Assembly: GCA_036937835.1 (NCBI GenBank)
Contig: CM072876.1
Span: 6,443,001 to 6,507,000 of the forward strand
Reading direction: 5' to 3'
Source of the DNA: Pampus argenteus
Taxonomy: Eukaryota > Chordata > Actinopteri > Scombriformes > Stromateidae
Length of the DNA: 64,000 nucleotides
Shown piece by piece: positions 43,148-55,600 of the stretch; position 1 is the first letter of the stretch; each line of letters begins with the position of its first letter. A program made the translations under genes and the position numbers. The notes below the pieces were generated by a model. It searched no databases and was not told the DNA's origin. It saw only the letters and a program-made list of their open reading frames with translations.

Positions 43148-43183
<36 letters not shown>
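43148..43183. repeat. CA microsatellite
   Basis: About 18 perfect CA units in intergenic sequence. Confidence 0.95.
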
Positions 43184-43185
<2 letters not shown>

Positions 43186-46100
43186 ACACATAGGCCTTTC
43201 ACACTCTCTTTCATTTGGCTGAGCAATAGACAGATGTGCAGGAAGTGATGGAGGCAACCTTTTACAGGAGAAATGTCCAAATGAGAGGCTTTATCTAAAC
43301 AGCACGGGTGAATGATTTCTCTCAGCATGGCATACATGCATTAGTGGGCTGCGGGTGTTTTGCGCTTACTGTTTAGGTAACAAGGGCTATGCCAGCCAGG
43401 TTGTATCTAGGTACACCGGCGTATTTAGAGTCCAAACAGAGCACATATAGACTGTCGTAGAAAAAAAACAACCATGAGTACATTCTGCTTCTTAGATGTG
43501 ATTTTGTCCATGAAAGTCACACCATCCACACGTGGTCTTTTATCAGATGCACTTCAGCGAATGGAAGCCTCCTCTGCTGGATCTAATTAAAATGTTAGCC
43601 TGATCTCTGGTAGCCAGGAGGGGTCAAGCTGATGTGGTGCAGCTCAGTTTCATGCAAAAACAGTAACAGTAAAAATCTCACCACTTTATTTATTTTGTTG
43701 TCATTGCTGCCTGAGCTGCATGGGAAGGATTCGGTTTCAGGAGGACGAGCGTGAACTCCGGTCCTCATCGCACCACCTCTCTACTCTTGTCTTTCTTGCA
43801 TTTGTCTTGATGACTGCACTGAGCCGACGCGATATTATTTTCCAGTGGAGCACTGGTGCAGCATGGGAGCTCGTTAGATGTATTTATCCTAAGTCCCCCC
43901 TGCAGGAGTTGAACAAACTAAAAACACTGTTAGGACCTCCAGGAGAAAAGTCATCAAAAGCTGTTCAATCTGTCTGTGTGCTGTTGTCTAAATATCACTG
44001 AATGTGTAGAAATGAAGTAAAATGCTGGACTACCACCTCAAGAGAAAATTTCGAGAGAAAGTTTCTTTGACATTGGGTGTGTTTACATGACGAGGAGAAC
44101 ATCCATGAAGCTGTCAGTTAATCTTTCCACACACACGGCCAATTTATCACTTTATTATGAGACGAGATGATTAAACGTCTGACAAATTGAAATATATATA
44201 CACAATCTCTGCTTTCATAGTGCACCGTATTATGCAGTTTTGCACTGCAAATACATCATTAATTTCACCACGTTGTGAAGCCTGACATTAGCAGGGGTCA
44301 ACCCAGCCCCTGCACCCCATTAGCCGAGAGAGAAGGGCGACGAATGGAGGATAAGAAGATCTGCATTGGTTATTTCAAAGGTGCTAAACTAGGATCTGAT
44401 GTGCACTCATTGTGTTTTAAATTGTGTTAAAAAAATAGGATCATTTTAACTAGTGTGAATTTACATGAATAGATATATGCGGCAACGGCTGCTGTTAACA
44501 TTGAGCTAGAAGCCAATGAAGCCAAAATTTTTTAATTTGAATGATTTCTACTCGCTACTTGATTTTCTCACTCGCTGTTTTCTATTTTAATTTTAATACT
44601 GTGACATTTGTCCTTGTTTCTGGCACACCCTGGTACGGCTCCCTCAGCTTCAGATTTCTAGCTACAGGGGACGAGGGCACTCTTGAGGGACAGATTTTCA
44701 TAGGCCGCTTCCGGGTATTAACTGCGGGAAAGCAAGTAGGTGGTATTCCCACTTCTGTACAGACCCACACGTCAGAGGTGCTGAGACATGCGTCATGCAG
44801 GGGTCGCACTGTGCAGCGTTGCACCGAGGCGATGAGGCACTGAGGTGGAGGAGACTGGCATCTTATGGTAATATGGAAAACCTCACAGTGTACACACGGT
44901 TCAGTATTTTTGACAGGATGACCAGGGACCAGAGGGATATATCACCAACACCGTTTGGATACCTCCAAATGGTGTTGATGATACTCGGCTGACCTTCTCT
45001 GTCTTTTATACAATCTTTGCTATCAGTAGGGGTCGGAATAAAAAAAATAAAATAAAAAGATTGTGAGCCTTAACTGTCTGTAATTTGACCAAGGTTTTTG
45101 TTATCAACAGTAGCACCCAGTGACATCTGCAACTGCCAGATCTCCAGATAAATTGATCTCATAGCAACCGCATTGCCATGGCAACCGGGATACAGATGCC
45201 ATGCTGAGGTAATATGCAGAGTGACTGGCTGCCAGACTGACAAAAAGAGAGAAGAGGAAAAAAAAAAAAGATAACTGAATGATTCATCTTGTTTCCATCC
45301 ATAAATTATTATCTGCATCATTGCCCTCTTGCTGCTTCTTCTTACTCTAATTACATTTTACCTTTTCTCCAAAGCAACCTCCTTTCACCATGATTAGTGT
45401 GCCCTCTTCGTCAGGGATCAGCAGTGTTTATGAAGTTGGCATGCTGCTGGATGTAACTTTATTCGTGCATTTGTACTTATTACACTTCATACAAATGTAA
45501 TTAGGTGAAAAGACAGATGTAGCCTTTGGGCTATCAATACATTTCTCAGTGAAATATGGATAGACTTTATATGTTATCCATCACTAATAACATAATTTAT
45601 TACTCCCATTTTACATACATAGTATAATAAAATAATAAGGAATATATAACAAAGTAAATCACTTTTGTGGTTACTTGTAACTGATGCAAAATAGTCAAAC
45701 CGCCCAATGCATATTTTGCATTATTGTCATTTAGTTTTTTTTTCTTATGGTGACAGTTACCTTTCTTTGTGTTATTCATCTTTTAAGCTCATTAGAATTC
45801 ATTTCAACACAAAGTGCCGTTCAAATAACCATAATAAATACTAATAACCTTGTATTCCATTATTAATACAGCAGAATTATGAATAACCGCGCTAAATTAC
45901 TGAATCCTTGTCGTTTTTATGTTCATCTGTAAATATTCTGCACAGATCATGTAACTTTATCTCAGATGTGCAAGGATGCAATTACCACTAATCATAATAA
46001 TAATAATAATAATAATGATAATAATACATGAAAATCTATACAGATTTCAAATAACAGACACAAACTGGAAACACATAGAGGTTTACCATGTTTATATCAG

Positions 46101-47348
46101 AGTCATATAATGTACTGTAATCTGTGGTCGCCTCCCCACAGGAAATGACTAGTGTCTTCATTCTATCATATTATTATTGCTTATGTTGTTTGCGCAGCGT
46201 ATCACTACCACTGGTGTTTTTGTCTAGTCTATGTTTTCACAAGGCATGTCGTCTGCGCATTTCTATGTCACTTTACCCTCAGGATCTAATATTCCTGCCT
46301 CTAACGGCTCAGACTTGATTCTATTAAAATCCTGTCCTGCTCAGAACAGGTACAGGTGTGTTGTGCCTATATGGAGCCTATATAACCTGCACAATAACGC
46401 CTCCTGTATATTTATTCTCTTCAGTCTTGCACTAACTCAAAAGCTAACATTATACAAATGTGAGGTTTGTTTTTGTTCAACCACCACATGGGTTGCTGAG
46501 GTCAGGGTATCTAAAATAGTGACAGAGTGAGTCTCCACACTGTTACATTGCCCCATGGTTACAAACCTTGTTTTCTGCATCATATGACTTTATGGACTTG
46601 CAGCTAAAAAGAAGGTCATGAGATTGGTTTGATGAAGACGTATCATTTAAAAAAAAAAAAAAAAAAAAGGGGGGATTTTATGTCCTTACAAACATAACTG
46701 CACAAACCGCTAGATTTTTATTTTTATTTTTTACTTGTGCTCGATCAATACTTGGAGCATTGGATCAGAGCAGGGGGAGGTGCTGTTTACACCAAAATGT
46801 GACCGCTGTGGGCTTCTTCTGTGGTCTGTAGGTAATCAGGCATGCAGGGGGGGTGGTGGTGGTGGTGTCATGGGGGCAGAGTTGAGCAACTTTTAAATGT
46901 TATCAGATTATGCACATACTTAATCAAAAACAAAAAAAAACACAATAAAGTATAGTGATGATTTAAATCTGCAATTGATGATTCTGTATGAGTCAGCAGC
47001 TGTAAACACAACACAGATCTATTATCGCCTTGTTATGGTGAACATGTTGCATGAGCAAACAACTGCTTATTTACATCCAACATTACTATTAATCTGGAGA
47101 GTTAAGTGATAATTATCGCACTACGAGTGACCGTTTTCACATTGCACACAGTCACGGGGGCCCCGTTGTTTGCATAACAATACTGATAATATGTAAACCC
47201 TCTGATTTGGAAGCATAGGATGCAATGATATTTTAGTTTATTTTGATATTTTGTCCCCCCGGTTGTCCCTCTGTGGAATTTCCCAGCATGCTAAAAGAAG
47301 GATTATGAGCGGAGAGTGTTATTCAGTGTTATGTTATCCAACAGTTAA

Positions 47349-47412
47349 TACCTTTATTTAACCAGGAAGTGCCTGAAAGTGAAAAAATCTTGTGTGCTGG
47401 CCAAGATGGCAA
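47349..47412 (+). mobile_element. Relic of a dispersed teleost repeat (TTTATTTAACCAGG family)
   Basis: The stretch contains TTTATTTAACCAGG near its start and GGCCAAGATGGC near its end. I remember this pair of phrases as the two ends of a short, abundant teleost interspersed repeat. The interior is diverged. Orientation is given by the first phrase; class is not assigned. Confidence 0.5.
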
Positions 47413-48265
47413 AGAAATGTTTGTTTGTTCCAAATCAAATCACATTTCATAATATTGGAACTACTCACAGCTAAACACAATTACACACATGTTTTGATTG
47501 GCAATGATAGCAAAAATGTCAGAAATGGTTATGGACATCTTGACTTTAAAGGGGAAAGGTATTTAAATCCTTTAATATGTAAATGTGCTAACGGTAGACA
47601 TCAGAAAAAGAAGCCATAAAACTACTGTTTAACTTACTTACTTAGTAAATGTAATGAAGTATTTGTAGGTAAAAATGTGCTTGAGTCTTATTGTTGAGAA
47701 GAGAAGTGGAGTTTATAAAGCTTTTGTCTTCAGGTTTGCCAATAGTTTAGCGAAGTTGAAGAGGAAAAGGATAGGAAATGAATTAAGGAAGGAGGGAAAG
47801 ATATTTAGAAAAAAACACACAAAGATGAACGAAAACAGAAAAAAGTCCAGAAAGAAAGATGAACAGGAAGTAAAGGAGGACAGTAAAAGGAGTGGGAGGC
47901 TGCCCCGTTAATATCGCCAAGGCAGCATGATGTTTCTGTCATATAGAAATGTCACACAAAGACCGGAGATAACAGGACTCATGAGTCACTGTTGAGGCAG
48001 AAACAAGTGACTCGATGCCCCAGTACTGACCTGACACGAGTCAATAACATGTCCAAGACCGTCTTGTACAGGATGCAGGATGCCTCACGTCACATCAGTT
48101 TTACGTTCTAGTCATTCAGACTAGCACATTGACAACATACATAGTTATGCACCACAGTGAATGAAAAAAGATTAATGTCGTCTTTGATCAGAGAGGAGGA
48201 CACAGTCGTCCCTGATATGCTGGAAGGGACTGAAATCAGTATCTCATACTGATAAGAGACAACAT

Positions 48266-48268
<3 letters not shown>

Positions 48269-48324
<56 letters not shown>
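48269..48324. repeat. CA microsatellite
   Basis: About 28 perfect CA units, 1.1 kb beyond the dio3 SECIS on the far side from the coding region. Probably outside the dio3 transcript. Confidence 0.95.
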
Positions 48325-48329
<5 letters not shown>

Positions 48330-48539
48330 ATGGATATCTGTGTATTTTCAGAAGAAGACCTTAAACTATAGATTTGAGTGTTTACTGGGTCATGTGGAAA
48401 TCAGATTACCAGATTGTTTAAATCAAACAGTGTCATGATAAGAAAAAAAACAAATAAGATATATCGACGTGTATCATCAGCATTTGAACTCTCAGTCTGA
48501 CAGCCACATGGCTCAATGCGGGCTGCATTGCACGTACCA

Positions 48540-48585
48540 AAGCTGTTACATGAAACTGTTACATGAAGCTGTTACATGAAACTAC
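48540..48585. repeat. Short tandem repeat of an 11-13 base unit
   Basis: Three near copies of a unit like CTGTTACATGAA follow each other, with a few bases between copies. A minor local tandem duplication. Confidence 0.7.
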
Positions 48586-49451
48586 ATCTCTCAAATCTCC
48601 TCAAGACCACTTTTGAGAAAACTCTATTTTAAACAGTGATTGCGTGGCGACTTGACAATCAAAATCGAGAGGAGTGACAAAAGTTTAGTTTTCTTGTGCC
48701 ATGAAAGATAATTTCCAGTTAAAAAATGATGTTGTTGTTGTTTTCTACAGACCACCAGAAGCCTGCGTACTTGTCCCCCCCCGCCCCCCTACTTCTTCTC
48801 ATGTTATCAGTCAGTCTCAGGTCAAAAGCTCTTTAGTCAGACATCACTGATTGACTGACCCTCTTTTATCACTTTATCACTATGTTTGCGCCTGAAGGGC
48901 TGCAATTGATTTGAAAGGGGAGGTTTGAACAGGGACGCTTGTTTTTCCTTCTTTTTTTTTAAGCATAGAAACAGTGAAGGAGTTTTTTTCTTAGGATGGC
49001 AGGCGAGTGAGGGGGGGGGCTCTCAGTTCACTCTCACAGCACAATACATTTATGCATGAGGACATGCAGCCATACAATACATGCATGTATAGTGATATAA
49101 TGAGAATCAACTGAGGCATGAAGGAACCGGAATAAATAAAAACCACACACAGAAGAATTGGGCCACGTGGGATCTACAGTCATCACATTGCTCTCTAATC
49201 CTAATTATATGTGGCAGTGTGTCTGAATTCCTGTGTGTGTGTGTGTGTGTACGTATATATATAAGAGAAAGGCGGGAAGGAGGAGGGAGTAAAACTGAGA
49301 GATTCCAGAAATAATGAGAAAGTGAGAGTGAGATGAAGACAGATGGATTAAAAAATGTGAAGCGTTTTGATTGGTGCATCACAGCATCTTCATCAGCTCA
49401 ACTCTCCATTGTTTCCTTCAGAGGAAAATGTCACAGCTCTGTGTGTAGTTG

Positions 49452-49532
49452 ACACTAAAGACATATTTGATCAAAAATATTCATGTTTGACGGCGTGCTT
49501 TCCTCCAGACATCATGATACAGTCCTCAGTGT
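49452..49532 (-). promoter_or_regulatory. SECIS element of dio3
   Basis: Read on the minus strand, the core starts with ATGA (49512-49515). Ten bases of helix strand TGTCTGGAGG lead to an apical loop beginning AAA, then the return strand CCGTCAAACA and TGA at 49481-49483. The ten-base strands pair at eight positions, counting one G-T. Outside the core, ACACT pairs with AGTGT, GAGGAC pairs with GTCTTT (two G-T pairs) and GTAT pairs with ATAT, giving a second helix of about 15 pairs with one bulged T. ATGA, an AA in the apical loop 10-12 bases later and a facing GA form the known eukaryotic SECIS signature that recruits SBP2. It lies about 1.24 kb after the dio3 stop on the same strand. Confidence 0.85.
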
Positions 49533-49576
49533 TGTTTTTAGCTGCACAAATCGAAGGAGTTGACAGGATTACATGA

Positions 49577-49602
49577 CTGATTGATTGATTGATTGATTGA
49601 TT
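49577..49602. repeat. TGAT tetranucleotide repeat
   Basis: About six TGAT units just upstream of the SECIS in the dio3 transcript sense, inside the predicted 3'UTR. Confidence 0.9.
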
Positions 49603-50078
49603 TTCATTCTTCAGAATCAGAAAAACCAAAGTACAAGGATGACTCAATTCCACAAATTAGCTGCCCATAAAAGCTAATTTTAAATTAAATTAATGTCTGA
49701 AAATAAACCCAGAATCATCCCACCTCCTGCTAAATTCAAACCACTTTTCTTTCTGGCCTCCTTTTTTTTTTTTTTTTTCTTTTTTTCATTTCACAGCTGA
49801 AACGATTGATTTACTAATCAGCCACAAGGACACAGTATCACACTACTGTAGATTACTATGCTAATGGTGGATCACTTTGACCTGAATAAGCCTGATTAGA
49901 GGAGACCAGTCACAGGAGGTTAAGCGAGATAAAACAACAACAACAACAACCCAACACCAAGATAAACAATCATATAAAAGGCGTAAACAAACACGGAGCA
50001 TCTTATAAAAGGTGCAGGTATGACGTCATTAAAAATGGGAGAAAAGTCATATTGTAATTGGCAATACAGAAATAGTTT

Positions 50079-50082
<4 letters not shown>

Positions 50083-50144
<62 letters not shown>

Positions 50145-50145
50145 G

Positions 50146-50176
<31 letters not shown>

Positions 50177-50180
50177 TTTA
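50083..50180. repeat. CA tract followed by AT tract, in the dio3 3'UTR
   Basis: About 28 CA units (50083-50139) run into an interrupted AT-rich dinucleotide stretch. In the dio3 transcript, which reads the minus strand, the first part would be a GU tract. Confidence 0.95.
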
Positions 50181-50399
50181 AGTCGACAGTAAAAATCAAT
50201 GTGTGATCTGACATTTATTAAAAACATTTGTTTGTTCATTTACATGGTTTCAACATTACATCGTTTGGCAGTCGATCGTCGAGGAAGGCATCCTGCTAAT
50301 ATGAACCCACCGCCGGTGTCAGAAACATCAGTGTCGGTTTTCTGGCTTTGCCTTTTAAAAACCGAACTTCACACAAACACCAGAGTGAGATATTAGCCT

Positions 50400-50400
<1 letters not shown>

Positions 50401-50462
<62 letters not shown>
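50401..50462. repeat. CA tract in the dio3 3'UTR
   Basis: 31 perfect CA units, 300 bases after the dio3 stop in transcript sense. In the mRNA this reads as a GU tract. Confidence 0.97.
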
Positions 50463-50463
<1 letters not shown>

Positions 50464-50758
50464 AGTATTGTAGAAAAATAGTGATCACTAATTGAATCTA
50501 ATTTCACCTGAATCAAGACTTTTTTTTTCCATACAAAAAAATCAATTAAGGTCAAGACAAGCACGGCATAACAGGCTACAGCCTAGATATAGGCTTCAAC
50601 ATGTTGTCAAAAAAAAAACAAAAAACAAAGTCCTGAATATCTTCACGCGAGGAAAACAACATCATGTGCCATGTGTGAACATTTGATAGCAGCATCTGAA
50701 TATTTCGTTGGACACTTAAGCAGAATGAGCAGAGCAGCAGGCAGTTCAGCATCTTCTC

Positions 50759-51565
50759 CTACACATGGATCACCGCTGTTTGGGATTTCACCAGATCGTT
50801 CCTGTATTGCTCCAGCCAGTTTCTGAGCTCAGAAATCCGGTATCCCTCAGGGCCCCTGCCCCCCTGGTACACCACTCTCTCATCCCTCACGATGTAAAGT
50901 CTTTCAAAGTACGCTCCGTACGCGGCGTTGGACGAGTTGTCCATATTATCCACTACGACGTTGCTCCCGGGCATCTCGGTGAGCATCAGCTGAGCGGCGC
51001 TCAGTCTGTCCTCCAAGCAGCGGTGCTTGGGGATCTGATAAGGAGCGTCCGAGCTCACCCAGCCGTCCGACGGATGCGCCTCCTCGATATATACTACTAA
51101 AAAGTCCGCAATGTCTGCGTACTGGCTCACGACGCGCTGAAACGCCGCCAGGCGCGTCATGAATGGCGGTCAGGAGCAGCTGCCAAAGTTAAGAATAAGC
51201 GGTCTCTTCTCTTTCATGCAGTCCAGGATTCGCACCCTCCTCCGCTCCTGGACCAGCACCACTTCGGTGTTGGGCGCAGCGCTCCCGAGGTGCGCAGATT
51301 TAAGAAAGTCCAATTTCTGGCCGTACCACACAGCCCTGAGGGACTCCAAGGTGAACATCTTATTAGAGTCAGAGACACACACCGGCGGGTCGTCCGGCCC
51401 GTCCTGTCTCTCTCCCATTTTCAGCAACACTTTTTTCCTTATGCACAAGAAATCCAGGAGCCACAGCATGAAGGCAGCCAGGAGGAACCGGGGCAGCAGC
51501 ATCAGGCACAGGGCTGCATGCTTCAGCGCCCTCGCTATTTGGACACCTCCAGAGTCGTGCATCAT
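50759..51565 (-). CDS. dio3: Type III iodothyronine deiodinase, selenoprotein (268 aa with Sec132)
   Basis: One uninterrupted exon of 269 codons on the minus strand if the TGA at 51170-51172 is read as selenocysteine. The enzyme removes an inner-ring iodine from T4 and T3 and so inactivates thyroid hormone. A membrane anchor covers about residues 17-41 (leucine-rich, followed by RKK). The active site reads LNFGSCS-Sec-PPFM, with Sec at residue 132. The thioredoxin-fold part carries YIEEAHPSDGW (His164), YGAYFERLY and YQGGRGPEGY, all hallmarks of DIO3 rather than DIO1 or DIO2. Length fits teleost DIO3. The start is the first of two adjacent ATGs; the second would shorten the protein by one residue. 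The frame stays open further upstream but without an ATG. Ordinary gene finders would split this into two ORFs. A SECIS lies downstream. Teleosts may have dio3a and dio3b; which this is remains open. Confidence 0.97.
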
Positions 51566-51675
51566 CTCTTCCCTCTTTTCCGATAGGATGCGACTGGGGC
51601 CGGGAAAAGAGACAACTAGTATTAGTCACCTTTACTCATTGGGAGAAAACTATCTGACGCACGTAGGCTGTCTTT

Positions 51676-51681
51676 TTTATA
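51676..51681 (-). promoter_or_regulatory. TATA box of dio3
   Basis: Minus-strand TATAAA, continuing into further As, lies about 110 bases before the start codon. This gives a likely transcription start near 51648 and a 5'UTR of roughly 80 bases. Mammalian DIO3 promoters also have a TATA box. Confidence 0.65.
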
Positions 51682-51796
51682 GGTACAGCAGCATTTGAAT
51701 AATGGGAGAAAAAAGAGAAGAAGAAAAAAAAAAAAAAACCCGCACCGCCCACTCACATGGTGGGGATTACCTCTAGTCAACTCTGTGCTTCAGAGA

Positions 51797-51799
<3 letters not shown>

Positions 51800-51827
<28 letters not shown>
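51800..51827. repeat. GA dinucleotide tract upstream of dio3
   Basis: About 14 GA units, 120 bases upstream of the dio3 TATA box; CT-rich in dio3 sense. GA tracts can bind GAGA-type factors, but no specific role is shown here. Confidence 0.9.
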
Positions 51828-52554
51828 CAGACTGAATTAAATCGTCTTCAGTGTGTGTCGATAAAACATGACAGTGGATGAAGGTTTTTTTTATATAACA
51901 CTTGAAATAGTTTTAATTGGTTGTGGCTAAAAGCACGTTTGGTTATGAAAATGAATGAAAAAAAAACCCCAAAACAAACCTAAAAACATTTGACTTCATT
52001 CATAGTCTGTCAACTCATTTCTCCCTGTAGCAGGTGTAGTAACCTCCGCAGCCACTAGGCGGAGCTGGATTCATACAGACTGTAGGTTGGATGAGTCATT
52101 CACTGCTCTCACTGGGCCCCTGAACACAACATCATAAATGGTAGAAAGCCTTAGTGTGGCTTTGTATAAGAATGTAAAGATATTTAAATATTTAGAAAAA
52201 ATAATCAACGCACGTATGTGTCAGGTTTAAACAACCTCTAACAGTATGTATATATCTCGTATGTATATTTAATACCATATGGGAATTAACATTTAAAACT
52301 TTACAAAGACATAATCTAGCAAGACTTTTGCATTACATTTTATTAAATTGTACATATGTACACTTTACAATAAATACCAAATAAAGCTCCAGGTAAGTTT
52401 AAAAATGACGAAATATCACCGAATCTGATATTATTGGCTAAATTTAAGGCAATCTATTATAAACTGATAACTAGTTCATTGTCTCGGACTCATTTTATAG
52501 ATTAGTTTTTTTTAATCTATTTGCCTACATTTATATTATCATGTCTGGAGCTTT

Positions 52555-52640
52555 TTTTATTGCTGCCATCTAGGTCAGGACTCCCTTTGCAAAACATGTT
52601 TTCAGCCTCAGTGGGGCGCATCTGGTGTATAAAAGGCAAA
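52555..52640 (-). mobile_element. Relic of the same dispersed repeat family as at 47349
   Basis: TTGCTGCCATCTAGGTCAGG near 52560 is the reverse complement of a GGCCAAGATGGC-type end with a few substitutions, followed by a diverged remainder. It is in opposite orientation to the other relic. Recognition is from memory of teleost repeats. Confidence 0.4.
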
Positions 52641-55600
52641 GTAAAAAAAAAAAACTAAAAAAAACCCCATTTCTGTGTGTTCTTCTTTTTCAGGATCGTT
52701 CTGTCCACTGCGATGCACGGAGGTAACGGTTTATATCTAACTGTCATTACCTCCAAACTTTCCACATCCTCACAGGTGTCAGGGCACGGAGGTGGCATCC
52801 ATGTGACGGCTGGATCTGTTTCTGCGATGCCATAACCATGCCAGCATGTGACAGATCATTTGTAACACCCCCACCCTGCCTCCTGTTGTCACGCCCCCCC
52901 TCCCCTACTGTGTCCCTCCTCTCCTTATCCCCTCCTTTCTCCTTTCTTTCTCACACTACCCCTCTCAATCTGTGCTGCATGTCACCCGCCTCCTCGAAAA
53001 CAAACAGATGGAAATATATAGAACATGATCACGATCAGAAAGCATGTTGTTGCTACAGATTTTTTTTTCTTCTCCCTTTTCAGTGAATAACATTCTCACA
53101 ATCTGTGCTTTGAATTGAGGAAACAAAAAAAAAAACATTCGTCACAAGGATGCAGAGAGATGGAGGAGATGCTGTGCACAGCGGGAGGATGACCTTAAAA
53201 GCAGGCAGAGGTATACTTAGAGAGCAGCACATCCTCAGTTAAACCAACACACATCTTGATTGAGTGTTTTCTCATTTAAAAACAAAATGACCAGCAGAAA
53301 AAAAACCTTATTTAGCCACCTAAAAAAAAAAAAAATCAGTATAAATACACTATATTTAGAACATTTTTACCGCTTTCTGTGCCGTCTTTTGGCACTACAT
53401 TTTCTTAACCATTTCTCAAAGGATGTATTATGCTGCAGATCAGCAAGTGCTGCTGTTGCAATGTAATACATGCATTAAAAATATCCAAACTATCCCTTTA
53501 AACTTAGGCAACTTTCATCATCATGGTAACTGTAAACACCACAATAATCGTAGTTAAAAATTGCGCTGTATGTTGTCAGTCAGATGTAAATATAGGTTGT
53601 TTTTTTTGGCGAATGAATTTACAACCTATAATGTCGTTTTTTCTTGTCAGGACGAGCTGTACAGAGTGAACCGCAGAGATGGAGGGGAGATGAGAAAGCA
53701 CAGCAGGACAATGAAGAAGAGAGATGATTTATGTAAGTGAGAAAAGTGGCATCTGAAGGGAGCAAAAGACAGAGAGAAGAGAGGAGACAGATGCTTGAAG
53801 AGCTCCTTCATCACCTTGCAGACAAAATCAGAATAGTTGGAGGGTCACTGTAGTCCTCTCGTGTATAAAAACGTCTGGGCTTTATGTAAATGTGAATGTA
53901 TCTCAAAGTGATTCATCAGTACACTCAAATCAGACACGAAAACCTTGACAATGTGATTTGATTGGCAAGAGGAAGAAACACACAGTGACGAAAGCGAAAC
54001 CGCTTTCTCGTCTGCCTTTATGAATTAGAATTATAAAAATTCTTTACAACCATTTCTGGGTTTATGTATCATAAGACTGTGTCCGGTCGCCTCTGCCAAA
54101 AAAAATAAATAAAAAAAATACACCATTAGATTAGCCAGAGTTCAACAGCTTGAAATCAAATATTACGCCATGCGAGCACTAGGTTGAAGAGCTCAAAAAA
54201 GATGACAACTCAGCATACAAGAAAAATCACAAGTTCAATTCTTGTGTAACAAGGATACTTTTTCTTTCCCAATATCTTCCAAAGTTCAAGTTTCCTCTTT
54301 TCACACATTTCAATATCTGTGTAAAAACTTTGTGGGCATCATTTGATTGATTCCACTACCGGCAGATCAACCTTTTGTTGCATCCTTAACGTAGCCACCT
54401 TTTTTTTTTTTTTTGAAAAAAATGAAACCAAAAGTGAACATACCTGCAATCTCGCTACTAATCCTCCACTTCACAGGATAACTGTATTTGTACACAACTA
54501 AGAAAAGTAGGTTAAAGTTGAACCAGAACGGCCTATAAGCTGCAACAGATGTTGGCAACAGACAGTTTTGATCATAATTACGCTGGTTTTGTTAAACATC
54601 TGTCTGATCTTCTGGCTGCTTTTGCGTTATTACCCCCTCTTTTAAATCTCATCTCTTTTTTTTGGATCAAATCTAATGTTCCTAGGAATTATTACGACTA
54701 CGACGATCAGCTTGGGTTCAGCCTTGTGTGACCCAATAGTCCAAGAGGTCACCCCACAGAAATACCGTGAAGTCCCCCTAAGCTCATTAACTCTAGCAAA
54801 TGCTGTCAACTTAGAAGCACTCACACACACGCGCTTTGACCGCTGGATACCTTCTAAGCACAATTAGAAATGTGACGGGATAATTAGGACGCTGCTTTAC
54901 CGTCGCTTTCACTTCCTAGATTACGCTGGCGCCCTCTAACCCCCCACAAACGATCACCTTTTGCTTCCAAGTTTTGCTGCTTTTTTATTAGTAAGATGTC
55001 AATGATAACAGAACAAATTAAACCATATAAGATCATGTATATATATAGATAATATAAAAAGTGATTATGTAGGTCTTTGAGATTTCTCGGATCTCTGTTA
55101 CCACATTGTTTCCTCATCATTTCCTAGAAGGATCGAACTTCTCCTTTGCTTGAAACCTGCTGACAAAAATGACCCTTATTATTGTGTAAATAAGTCTCCT
55201 CTTTAAACCTCCTAGTCTGTCACCGCTATCTCACAGTTATTGCTACTTTTTCACATTCTCAACCACTGGCTTAAAGTATGGCTTAATGTAGCATTGGCAG
55301 CCTGAGCCTTGATTCTGTGTTTTTTTTTTTTTTTTTTTCAGAAATAAACTGCTGAAACCCTACTTTGATTAGACACAGACCCGAATCTTGGCATGCAAGT
55401 GTGGGTCATGCAAGGACATCCCAGAATAGTAAAAACAGCCTGGACAGAGCCTGCAGCAAAGCACTAAGAATGGCAGGGATTCAGCCAAAACCACTACTGG
55501 TACACTGGCCACTGGAGAGTCACTGAATACAGGTAGGACACTACCTGAGACGTCATATACAGTATGTCATATGCAATGTCATATACAGTATATATATATG

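Larger units (their letters stand above)
39486..47345. other. Intergenic region between ppp2r5c and dio3, first part
   Basis: No exon, RNA gene or intact element that I can support. It holds microsatellites (listed separately), A/T homopolymers (for example about 42582-42599 and 46650-46668) and an ATA/AAT-rich patch near 46000. Scattered open frames on both strands are short and lack recognisable motifs. Distal dio3 or ppp2r5c enhancers could lie here but cannot be seen by eye. Confidence 0.55.

Noticed and set aside
44541..44992. Open frames of 65-100 codons in the ppp2r5c-dio3 interval as a possible gene
   Set aside because: No family similarity, no splice-linked neighbours and no conserved domain phrase; probably chance.
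47675..47911. Lys/Arg-rich 78-codon open frame
   Set aside because: Its composition follows from purine-rich DNA. It has no start context, partner exon or known motif.
50500..50580. A nearer SECIS candidate after the dio3 stop (TTGA, T-run, A-run, TTGA on the minus strand)
   Set aside because: The outer helix pairs well but the core is too short. The A-run would be base-paired rather than in an apical loop, and the T/A stem is not next to the facing GA. The element at 49452-49532 fits the rules far better.
50640..50700. ATGATG on the minus strand close to the dio3 stop as a SECIS core
   Set aside because: The bases after ATGA are T-rich and face another T-rich run, so no helix can form.
51159..51698. 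179-codon plus-strand open frame across dio3
   Set aside because: It is the antisense shadow of the GC-rich dio3 coding exon, shows no family motif, and the minus-strand frame is an unmistakable deiodinase.
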